The translations under genes were made by a program, and so were the position numbers. A stretch of 5,406 bases of DNA from SAR202 cluster bacterium AC-647-N09_OGT_505m. Its GTDB lineage: Bacteria; Chloroflexota; Dehalococcoidia; UBA2985. Shown here piece after piece: positions 1-5,272 of this stretch. The stretch lies in contig VEXC01000035.1 in the NCBI GenBank assembly GCA_009391225.1, forward strand, positions 1 through 5,406, in the 5' to 3' direction. Within the stretch, counting starts at the first letter, position 1, and every line of letters starts with the position of its first letter. The notes under the pieces were generated by a model. The model had not been told where the DNA came from. It was given only the letters and a program-made list of their open reading frames with translations, and did no database searches.

Positions 1-1
1 C

Positions 2-1225
2 CTGATAGAACAATTCAGCCTTAGCCAGATTCAGGCACAGGCCATCCTGGACATGCAGCTTCGGCGTATTGCAGCGCTGGAGCGTGAAAAGATAGAGGAG
101 GAGTTTCAACAACTTCAGAAGACCATTGGGGAGTTGGAGGCCCTCCTGGCAGACCCCCAGAAGGTACTGGTGGAGGTGAAGAAGGAGACCCGGAAGGTGC
201 GGAAGGACTACGGTGATGATCGGCGTACCGAGATACTGGACGAGGAGCCAGGTGTCCCCACCAAAGAGGAGCTTGTGCCCCACCAGGAGATGGTCATAAC
301 CATCACCCAGCGCGGTTATCTCAAGTGTATGGCTGCCAATACCTACAGGGCACAGCACCGGGGAGGAAAGGGTATCACTGGTATGCTCCCCAGGGAGTCC
401 GATGTCCTCCAACAATTGCTGGTAGCCGACACGCATGACACACTGCTCTTCTTTACCAACAAGGGGAAGGCCTATGCCCTGAGATGCTTCGAGATACCAC
501 AGGACGCCACACGGTCCACTCGCGGTATGCCAATGATAAACCTTCTGTCGATTACGGAGGGGGAAAGAGTGAACGCGGTGGTAATCACCCCAAACCTGCA
601 ACAGGATGGCTACATTCTTCTGGGCACCCGCATGGGGGAGATAAAGCGGATGAATTTCTCATCCATGTCCAATATACGGAGCAACGGGCTTATATCCATG
701 GACCTGGAACCGGGAGATGAGGTGGTTTCCGCCTGGCTGGCCGGTGAAGATGATGAGGTGGTAATGGTCACGGAAATGGGCATGGCTGCCCGCTTTCCAA
801 TTGCTAACGTCCGCGTCAGCAGCCGCACCTCTGGTGGAGTGAGGGGGATACGACTGGATTCCGGAGACCGGGTAATGTCCATGGACGTGGTGATACCAGG
901 GGCTCAACTGCTGGTGCTGAGTCGCAATGGATTTGGCAAACTGACTCCCATTCAGGCCTACCGTAGGACGAAAAGGGGGGCGAAGGGAGTGATTACCTTC
1001 AGGATTACGGACAAGACTGGGACGGTGGCGGCGGCCCATGTGATACTGGATGCCACCGAGGTAATGCTGGTCTCCGAAAAAGGCAACATAGAGCGGATCC
1101 TTCTGTCAGAGATACGTGTAAAGGGTCGGGTTACCCAAGGCGTGATGATTATGCGTCCCAAGATAGAAGGAGATCACTTTGTCGCTGTGGCCAGCATGAA
1201 CAGCCATGGGGCAGCGCCAGGCTAG
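2..1225 (+). CDS. gyrA: DNA gyrase subunit A, C-terminal part (5'-truncated by window edge)
   Basis: GyrA is the DNA-cleaving subunit of DNA gyrase, which with GyrB introduces negative supercoils using ATP. The frame is open from base 2, so the visible 407 codons continue a gene that starts outside the window. Visible residues 1-80 are the end of the breakage-reunion domain and its coiled coil, with the conserved LSQIQAQAILDMQLRR and DRRTEI segments. The rest is the DNA-wrapping beta-pinwheel, with about six blade repeats of the form 'hydrophobic strand, xxGxxKR' (for example VITITQRGYLK, LLFFTNKGKAY, VMLVSEKGNIER). The GyrA box reads QHRGGKG at bases 353-373, one residue away from the usual QRRGGKG; its presence favours gyrase over topoisomerase IV ParC. 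The catalytic tyrosine lies upstream and cannot be checked. The protein ends in NSHGAAPG, without the acidic tail of E. coli GyrA. It stops with TAG, convergent with the thyX-like gene. Confidence 0.96.
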   Translation: MIEQFSLSQIQAQAILDMQLRRIAALEREKIEEEFQQLQKTIGELEALLADPQKVLVEVKKETRKVRKDYGDDRRTEILDEEPGVPTKEELVPHQEMVITITQRGYLKCMAANTYRAQHRGGKGITGMLPRESDVLQQLLVADTHDTLLFFTNKGKAYALRCFEIPQDATRSTRGMPMINLLSITEGERVNAVVITPNLQQDGYILLGTRMGEIKRMNFSSMSNIRSNGLISMDLEPGDEVVSAWLAGEDDEVVMVTEMGMAARFPIANVRVSSRTSGGVRGIRLDSGDRVMSMDVVIPGAQLLVLSRNGFGKLTPIQAYRRTKRGAKGVITFRITDKTGTVAAAHVILDATEVMLVSEKGNIERILLSEIRVKGRVTQGVMIMRPKIEGDHFVAVASMNSHGAAPG

Positions 1226-1262
1226 GGCTGCGTTCTTCTTCGTGGATACAAGGAAGTGCCCT
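1211..1262. terminator. Weak hairpin candidates at the gyrA / thyX convergent junction
   Basis: Only 41 nt separate the two stop codons. GCAGC at 1211-1215 can pair with GCTGC at 1227-1231 across an 11-nt loop spanning the gyrA stop, followed by a pyrimidine-rich TTCTTCTT on the + strand. Alternatively AGGGC (1224-1228) pairs with GCCCT (1258-1262), with a weaker inner TTCTT/AGGAA helix. Neither has a proper U tract, so termination here is an inference from gene orientation more than from sequence. Confidence 0.2.
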
Positions 1263-1266
1263 GCTG

Positions 1267-2649
1267 CTATTCACTCCTCAGTCGCAGGTACTTGAATAGT
1301 AGTGGATGACGCTTTGTAGCCAGGTCCAGGGCATGCTGCATCACCCGCCGAAGAGTGAAATGTGCCTGGGGGCTAGTACGCAGCTTGAACAGGTGGAAGC
1401 ATTCCCTCAGATTCACCTTTGAGAGCACGCGCCTAAGGTGGGCGTGGGTCACCAGGTACTCCCCTACCCCTGGCAAAGCCTCGGAAATGCGATGAGACCC
1501 CTGGGCGGCTATCTCCATTGCCTCCCTGAAAGGCTTCTCCAATCCCGCATCCAGGATGAGGTCCGGGACAATGTATCCCAGGTCTACCGTGGCGGGCTGT
1601 GGGATGTAGGTCTGCATTCGGTGACGCTTGAACTCCCTGTAGGCCCCGTAGTCCATGACCAAGTCAAAGGTGTAGTCTACCACCTCCAGTTCCCTTAGCG
1701 GTATGTCGTGGGGGCCAAGACGGTTCAGGGCCTGGTGGACAACCTCTTCTCGTTGTGTGGGGTTCATCGTTTCCGCTCGTTGCCACACATCCTGATATGA
1801 GCTTGAGGAGAAGCGGTATAGTAGCGCGGCCACCAGTTTGGACTCCGCCTGAGGGTCGTAGTGTACCAGATCTGCTCGGCAGTCGTCGTATGAGACACCA
1901 CTCACATCGCTTTGGGCCATGTCCTGTTGGGTCTCCCGGCTGAGGGCTAGGTACTCGTTACGGTCCGCGTATTTGATGAGGGTCGGGGTTATATTTCTGC
2001 CCTGTTCCTTTAGCGCTTCCCCCAGGTCCTGCTCTTCCAGAAGGCCGGATGAGAAGAGCTTGCGGATGGCGTGCTCCATAGAGCGGGCGTTTAGGGTCAT
2101 CCCCACGTTGGTCAGGGTGGCCGCGGGTAGCAGAAAGCGGCAGACGTCGGTAGCCTCTCGTCTAAGGCGAAGGCTGTAAGATGAGTCCCGCTCACCCTCG
2201 TTCTGGGGCGTGGCTCTCCGCAGATACTCAATTACCCCGTCTACCGCTTCTTGGTAGGCTCGGAACAGGAAGTCGCATGTATCTACGTACACATTCCTGA
2301 GAGGATGTCTCTCAAGCTCCCGTGGGACGTGGTAGTGGCCCTGGTCCAGTACCTGGTATCGTGAGGATTTCTCGGTGTAGGATGCCAAACGGTTGTCCTC
2401 GACAGTGTCGCAGACGAGACGGGAGATATTCTCCAAGGCCATGTGGATAATCGCGTGCTCTGCAACCGAGGCGTGACCGTAGTTGAGGACCCATCGCTCG
2501 TGGAAGTCCATAGCTTTCTCGGCGCTCACCACCTTAGCTATCTCATCGAAAGGCTGGGGGTTTCGAGAGGTCATGGCGAAGACCACCGCGAGTTGCTCCT
2601 CTGTCAGTTCCCGTGGGTCTAGGGGATAGATTCGCCGAGATAAGTCCAT
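1267..2649 (-). CDS. Two-domain ThyX-like protein (flavin-dependent thymidylate synthase family)
   Basis: ThyX enzymes methylate dUMP to dTMP using methylene-tetrahydrofolate, FAD and NADPH, normally as tetramers of about 220-250 residues. This protein has 460 residues and contains two ThyX-like halves. The N-terminal half (about 1-235) has YGHASVAEH near 57-65, a signature-like segment DNRLASYTEKSSRY at 85-98, and TLNARSMEH near 185-193. The family consensus is RHRxxSxNExSxRY, so here the first Arg, the His and the Asn are replaced while R, S, E, S, R and Y remain. The C-terminal half (about 260-460) has RHRMQT at 342-347, which keeps RHR but loses the rest, and NLRECFHLFKLRTSPQAH at 413-430, matching the dUMP-binding C-terminal helix region. 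I chose the ATG at 2649 because GGAGG lies 9 nt upstream; the in-frame GTG at 2691 has no such site. Membership is clear, but catalytic activity is uncertain, so I give no gene symbol. It stops with TAG. Confidence 0.88.
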   Translation of the reverse strand: MDLSRRIYPLDPRELTEEQLAVVFAMTSRNPQPFDEIAKVVSAEKAMDFHERWVLNYGHASVAEHAIIHMALENISRLVCDTVEDNRLASYTEKSSRYQVLDQGHYHVPRELERHPLRNVYVDTCDFLFRAYQEAVDGVIEYLRRATPQNEGERDSSYSLRLRREATDVCRFLLPAATLTNVGMTLNARSMEHAIRKLFSSGLLEEQDLGEALKEQGRNITPTLIKYADRNEYLALSRETQQDMAQSDVSGVSYDDCRADLVHYDPQAESKLVAALLYRFSSSSYQDVWQRAETMNPTQREEVVHQALNRLGPHDIPLRELEVVDYTFDLVMDYGAYREFKRHRMQTYIPQPATVDLGYIVPDLILDAGLEKPFREAMEIAAQGSHRISEALPGVGEYLVTHAHLRRVLSKVNLRECFHLFKLRTSPQAHFTLRRVMQHALDLATKRHPLLFKYLRLRSE

Positions 2650-2658
2650 GGGTGCCAG

Positions 2659-2663
2659 CCTCC
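2659..2663 (-). promoter_or_regulatory. Ribosome binding site deciding the thyX-like start
   Basis: On the - strand GGAGG ends 9 nt before the ATG at 2649. The competing GTG at 2691 is preceded by a pyrimidine-rich stretch with no Shine-Dalgarno match, so the protein most likely lacks the 14 extra N-terminal residues. Confidence 0.7.
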
Positions 2664-2682
2664 GCTGTTGGTGATTTCTGTG

Positions 2683-2688
2683 ATGATA
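2683..2688 (-). promoter_or_regulatory. Candidate -10 element for the thyX-like gene
   Basis: The - strand reads TATCAT (5 of 6 matches to TATAAT), which would start transcription near 2675 and give a leader of about 26 nt containing the GGAGG site. The hexamer 17 bp upstream is TTTCCC, a poor -35, so the call rests on the -10 match and on position. Confidence 0.35.
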
Positions 2689-2780
2689 CACTAGGTTGGA
2701 AAGGTGGGAAAAGAGGCGAGTCCTGCCCAGTGTGGTGTTGTAGGTATTCAGCTAGGGGGGCGCATGCGGTTGCACCCTGA

Positions 2781-2801
2781 TTCTGGCCTTTCCACCCAGA
2801 A
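2781..2801. repeat. Short perfect hairpin, 6-bp stem
   Basis: TTCTGG (2781-2786) is the reverse complement of CCAGAA (2796-2801), with a 9-nt loop. No T tract follows on either strand, so a terminator role is not supported. Confidence 0.35.
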
Positions 2802-2814
2802 GGAGAATGAATGA

Positions 2815-2848
2815 CTCTCCATCTCTAGAGGGGGAGAGAGTTGGAGAG
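2815..2848. repeat. Imperfect inverted repeat, 12-bp stem with 2-nt bulge
   Basis: CTCTCCA (2815-2821) pairs with TGGAGAG (2842-2848), and inside it TCTCT (2822-2826) pairs with AGAGA (2835-2839). The loop is 8 nt and the bulge GT lies at 2840-2841. It is highly purine/pyrimidine biased. It sits about 160 nt past the TPR stop and about 165 nt upstream of the thyX start. It has no U tract, so it could be an intergenic repeat of REP or MITE type, a Rho-region structure, or part of a long leader. Confidence 0.5.
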
Positions 2849-2853
2849 AGGGC

Positions 2854-2886
2854 ACTAACATGGCACATTAGTTACACAGGTACTAA
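2854..2886. promoter_or_regulatory. Cluster of alternating ACTAA / TTAGT half-sites
   Basis: ACTAA at 2854-2858, TTAGT at 2868-2872 and ACTAA at 2882-2886 alternate in orientation with starts exactly 14 bp apart. ACATGG also occurs twice (2858-2863 and 2889-2894). Such spacing can mark a protein-binding array or the remains of a mobile-element end, but five-base motifs are short and chance is possible. Confidence 0.25.
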
Positions 2887-3009
2887 ACACATGGGCAACG
2901 GGTAATTGTATAGACAAGGAGGAGCCGCTTTGCCATTGGGGAAGATGAGTAGGTGAACTAGAAGCTGGCCTGTTCCTCGATTTCATCCCTGGGAGGAGAG
3001 GCTAGTTCA

Positions 3010-3807
3010 TCATCGTCCGAGGGGGGGGGCTGGGATGGTCGCGTCCCCTTCATCGTCCCAATCGATGATTGGGGGCCGTTCAAACTCTATCTCTTCCTCC
3101 TCTAGGTCCATATCTGAGGGCAATGGAGGAGCTCCCGGATATGGATAAATCCCACCTGTCGGTTGATTGTTGGGGAAAGATATCGTCCCATACTGGCTGC
3201 GATGCTGATAGATTTCCTTGATTATTATGACCAGGCTTTGTTCCTTTACGGAGGTCACGGCAGCGGCGTACCTGTTCCCACCTTCTATCAGTCGCGCAAG
3301 TGGCTGAGCGAGCTTGGGCTCTATTTCTCCCAGATACTGTTCTTCGGGACTTTCCACTGTCAGGCCGTCGTCGGATATCCTGAGTTCAACGGCATCCCCG
3401 GGTGCCATGCGCAGGTGGTCGCCGCCTGCGGGAAGATTCCTTAGAGAGACCGTTGCGGTCTTCCCGCGCTCTTCTATGAAAAGGCGCGGGGTTACCTTCG
3501 AGCCGTGTTTTGGTGTGGCGGCTTCCTCGTTAAGATGGGCTAGTCTTTGCAGGTTTTTCCTGGCTATGCCATTAGCTGGGGATATGTCCAAGGCCTGGCT
3601 GAAGGCCTCTTTGGCCCTTTTATATTGGCCCAGCTCAGAAAGGGCCTTTCCCAGGCGGTTGTATGCCTCCACATCTCTTGGAAAGTCTACGACGATCTCG
3701 CGGTTCAAAGCTTCCGCCTCTTCCCAACGGCTAGCTAGAGCTAGGGCAATGGCATCTCTTGCCCGATCCCTTTTAATTCGGGCTTTGTCTTCGCTTTTGA
3801 GGTTCAT
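3010..3807 (-). CDS. TPR protein with small beta domain and acidic C-terminal tail (probable frameshifted end)
   Basis: This 265-residue protein has no name I recognise. Residues about 15-80 form two tetratricopeptide repeats; the second (AYNRLGKALSELGQY, then AFSQALDISP) is canonical, so a protein-binding role is likely. Residues about 105-200 are predicted-looking beta strands with APGDAVELRISDDG and YLGEIEPK...LIEGGNRYAAAV, which vaguely recall small nucleic-acid-binding barrels such as HIRAN; that is only a resemblance. The tail from about 215 is rich in Pro, Gly, Asp and Glu (DLEEEEIEFE, DWDDEGD). There is no signal peptide or membrane segment, so it should be cytosolic. I chose the ATG at 3807, which has GGAG 8 nt upstream (3816-3819), over the GTG at 3816 that overlaps this site. 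The last codons follow a run of nine C on the coding strand; with eight, the tail would read on for 20 acidic residues to a TAG at 2958. Confidence 0.85.
   Translation of the reverse strand: MNLKSEDKARIKRDRARDAIALALASRWEEAEALNREIVVDFPRDVEAYNRLGKALSELGQYKRAKEAFSQALDISPANGIARKNLQRLAHLNEEAATPKHGSKVTPRLFIEERGKTATVSLRNLPAGGDHLRMAPGDAVELRISDDGLTVESPEEQYLGEIEPKLAQPLARLIEGGNRYAAAVTSVKEQSLVIIIKEIYQHRSQYGTISFPNNQPTGGIYPYPGAPPLPSDMDLEEEEIEFERPPIIDWDDEGDATIPAPPLGR
3021..3029. repeat. G9 homopolymer tract inside the TPR gene end
   Basis: Nine consecutive G on the + strand are C9 on the coding strand. As given, the frame stops at TGA (3010) after Leu-Gly-Arg. Dropping one base moves the gene into a frame encoding SDDDELASPPRDEIEEQASF and a TAG at 2958-2960, which matches the acidic composition of the preceding tail. 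Confidence 0.75.
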
Positions 3808-3839
3808 GTCAGGCACTCCGACTATACTTTAGGGAGAGG

Positions 3840-3869
3840 AGTATAAACCCACTGTCAAGGGGTTTGCAA
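3840..3869 (-). promoter_or_regulatory. Candidate promoter of the TPR gene
   Basis: On the - strand TTGCAA (3864-3869, 4 of 6 to the -35 consensus) and TATACT (3840-3845, 5 of 6 to the -10) are separated by 18 bp. Start of transcription near 3833 would give a leader of about 26 nt carrying the GGAG site. A perfect TTGACA lies at 3853-3858 but has no -10 at a normal distance. A second -10-like TATAGT at 3821-3826 is too close to the start codon. Confidence 0.5.
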
Positions 3870-3876
3870 TCCCCTT
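3857..3876. promoter_or_regulatory. 20-bp near-perfect palindrome, candidate operator
   Basis: AAGGGGTTTGCAATCCCCTT is symmetric at 18 of 20 positions; only the T/T pair at 3863 and 3870 breaks it. It covers the -35 TTGCAA of the candidate TPR promoter, where a repressor dimer would block transcription. As RNA it gives a 6-bp stem with an 8-nt loop and no U tract, so it is a poor terminator for the glycosyltransferase gene 70 nt away. Confidence 0.45.
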
Positions 3877-3945
3877 CGGCTACTTGTTATCTATTTGATT
3901 GGATGTAGCAGTACGATTCCGAGATGTCCGTGGGATTCGAAGTAT

Positions 3946-4749
3946 TCATTCAGGCTTGTAGGGGGTTCCAGCGGCCTCATCACCCTCGGAGACATGTTGC
4001 TGAGGTCTGATGGCCTTCCGTGATAGGGTATCGTATCTGCCCCTTAGGGAGTTCCACCGCACCGAGAGCAGGTCTTTTAGCATAAGGAAGCTATCCCGTA
4101 GAGGCTTTACTTTGCTCCCTTCGTGGTAGTACCAATCAATGGGAACCTCTTTGATGCGCAGTCCCAGCCTCTGAGCCAAGAAGAGTATCTCAACGTCGAA
4201 CCCGAATCCTTCGGCTCGTTGAAGGGGGAAAAGGGATTCAGCGACTTGGGCTTCAAAGCACTTGAAGCCGCATTGGGTATCAGTAAATCCCCTGACCGCT
4301 AGAAGCTGTACCATACCATTGAAGGCGCGACCCATGAGATGACGACGAGCGGGTTCGTGAAATCGGCGGGCACTAGGGGCTTCTCTGGAGCCGATGGCTA
4401 TATCGAAGTCTGTGAGACGAGACGGAAGGAACCTTTCCATCTGCTCTATTGGCATGGATAGGTCTGCGTCGGCGAGAAATCTGTACTTCCCCTGGGCTTC
4501 CAGCATGCCGGCCTTTACCGCCCAGCCCTTTCCTCTGTGTTCCAGGGATACCAGGCGTATCTCAGGGTATTCTCTGGCAGTGGCCTTCACCATAGCGGCG
4601 GTCCTGTCCTGACTGCCGTCATCTGCTACCACGACCTCCCAGGAATAGCCCTGATTCCGCACGTATGCTACTAAGGTATCCAGGGTTTGGGCAATCCGCA
4701 TTTCCTCGTTGTAGGCGGGGATTACGACGGAGAGAAATGGTTGTGCCAA
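3946..4749 (-). CDS. Family 2 glycosyltransferase, dolichyl-phosphate glucosyltransferase-like
   Basis: GT2 (GT-A fold) enzymes move a sugar from a nucleotide-sugar donor to an acceptor. This 267-residue protein shows VVIPAYNEE at 8-16, ADDGSQDRT at 42-50 (nucleotide binding), the metal-binding DAD within FLADADLSMP at 94-96, GSRE at 120-123, DTQCGFKCF at 157-165 and GFGFDVEILF at 181-190. The last two are typical of the DPM1/ALG5-like branch that loads a polyprenyl phosphate; this substrate is inferred from family resemblance. No hydrophobic C-terminal anchor is visible, so it would act as a soluble or peripheral protein on the inner membrane face. Start is TTG at 4749: the first motif begins at residue 8, no ATG lies nearby in frame, and GGAAGGTGG (4759-4767) ends 9 nt upstream. 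It follows the ACT gene by 26 nt, suggesting co-transcription. The last 25 or so residues are polar and look unstructured. Stop is TGA. Confidence 0.92.
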   Translation of the reverse strand: MAQPFLSVVIPAYNEEMRIAQTLDTLVAYVRNQGYSWEVVVADDGSQDRTAAMVKATAREYPEIRLVSLEHRGKGWAVKAGMLEAQGKYRFLADADLSMPIEQMERFLPSRLTDFDIAIGSREAPSARRFHEPARRHLMGRAFNGMVQLLAVRGFTDTQCGFKCFEAQVAESLFPLQRAEGFGFDVEILFLAQRLGLRIKEVPIDWYYHEGSKVKPLRDSFLMLKDLLSVRWNSLRGRYDTLSRKAIRPQQHVSEGDEAAGTPYKPE

Positions 4750-4758
4750 AGGGTCAAA

Positions 4759-4767
4759 CCACCTTCC
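4759..4767 (-). promoter_or_regulatory. Ribosome binding site supporting a TTG start
   Basis: GGAAGGTGG on the - strand ends 9 nt before TTG at 4749. It lies in the 26-nt gap after the ACT gene and is the main argument for the non-ATG start of the glycosyltransferase. Confidence 0.6.
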
Positions 4768-4775
4768 ACGGACAC

Positions 4776-5261
4776 CTAGGCAATCTGGTCCAGTTGGAAG
4801 GCTCTATGCAGCGCACGCACGGCTTCCTCTACCTTGTTTTCGGCTACAATGCAGGTTATGCGTATCTCCGAAGTGGTTATCATCTCGATGTTCACGTTGG
4901 CCTCGTAGAGAGCGCGAAACATTCTGGCTGCGTAACCAGGGTTGTGCTGCATGCCTGTTCCAACTATGCTGACGTTCCCCAGGTGGGCGTCGCTGGCACA
5001 GCCCCTGGCCCCCATGCTTTCGGCCACGGGCTTCACGATGTCCATGGCGGCCTTCAGGTCGTCACGAGCCACAGTGAATGTGAGGTCCGTGATGCGCCCC
5101 ACGCTGGCATTTTGAACGATGGTGTCTACGCTTATCCCTTGCTCCGCTAGGGGTTCGAAGATGGTGGCGGAGATTCCAGGCCGGTCCGGTACGCCAAGCA
5201 CGGTTATCTTGGCCATGTTTTTGTCGTTGGCTATTCCCCTTACCCGGTTTCTTGTTTCCAT
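4776..5261 (-). CDS. lysC: Aspartate kinase regulatory region (tandem ACT domains), separate reading unit
   Basis: Aspartate kinase phosphorylates L-aspartate in the first step to lysine, threonine and methionine; its C-terminal ACT domains bind amino-acid end products and inhibit it. These 161 residues match only that C-terminal region. ACT 1 (about 17-85) contains ITVLGVPDRPGIS and VDTIVQNAS; ACT 2 (about 96-161) contains VSIVGTGMQHNPGYAARMF and the closely conserved INIEMISTSEI-type segment, here VNIEMITTSEI. The leading NRVRGIANDKN is the usual linker after the kinase domain. The ATG at 5261 is preceded by GAGAGG (5267-5272), 5 nt away and overlapping the TGA that ends the catalytic part. 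Both parts are in the same frame, so this is either a split gene or a gene with a nonsense change. The size is close to the beta subunit made from the internal lysC start of B. subtilis. Alone it has no kinase activity. Stop is TAG, 26 nt before the glycosyltransferase. Confidence 0.93.
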   Translation of the reverse strand: METRNRVRGIANDKNMAKITVLGVPDRPGISATIFEPLAEQGISVDTIVQNASVGRITDLTFTVARDDLKAAMDIVKPVAESMGARGCASDAHLGNVSIVGTGMQHNPGYAARMFRALYEANVNIEMITTSEIRITCIVAENKVEEAVRALHRAFQLDQIA

Positions 5262-5266
5262 GATGT

Positions 5267-5272
5267 CCTCTC
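5267..5272 (-). promoter_or_regulatory. Ribosome binding site of the separate ACT subunit
   Basis: GAGAGG on the - strand shares bases with the TGA of the catalytic part and sits 5 nt before the ATG at 5261. The stop and restart are 9 nt apart, a geometry suited to translational coupling or re-initiation. Confidence 0.55.

Larger units (their letters stand above)
2650..3009. other. 360-bp gap between the thyX-like and TPR genes
   Basis: This is the only long stretch without an annotated gene. It must hold the thyX promoter and leader at its left end, and the 3' end of TPR transcription at its right end. It contains a perfect 8-bp palindrome CGCATGCG (2761-2768), two hairpins (2781-2801, 2815-2848), a cluster of ACTAA/TTAGT half-sites (2854-2886), and a strong AAGGAGG (2916-2922) in front of only eight codons on the + strand. 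Bases 2958-3009 may in fact be coding for the TPR protein if the G tract at 3021-3029 is one base too long. I see no tRNA, transposase gene or recognisable riboswitch. Confidence 0.6.

Noticed and set aside
659..1039. 126-codon open frame on the - strand
   Set aside because: It is antisense to the gyrA pinwheel, rich in His/Pro/Ser, with no motif; a shadow frame.
2649..2691. Upstream GTG start adding 14 residues to the thyX-like protein
   Set aside because: No Shine-Dalgarno sequence precedes it, the added residues are unlike any family N-terminus, and the downstream ATG has GGAGG at a good distance.
2761..2768. CGCATGCG palindrome as an operator
   Set aside because: Eight-base palindromes are frequent by chance; it is about 110 bp from the thyX start, away from the candidate -10, and has no second copy nearby.
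2909..2914. TATAGA as a + strand -10 element for the orphan RBS at 2916
   Set aside because: It matches only 4 of 6 bases, has no -35 at the right distance, and sits too close to the RBS to leave room for a leader.
3314..3832. 172-codon open frame on the + strand
   Set aside because: It lies antisense to the TPR gene, has no family signature, and its Ser/Arg/Ala-rich content is what the complement of a charged protein gives.
4665..5150. 161-codon open frame on the + strand
   Set aside because: It is antisense to the clearly recognisable ACT-domain gene and the start of the glycosyltransferase; no domain or RBS supports it.
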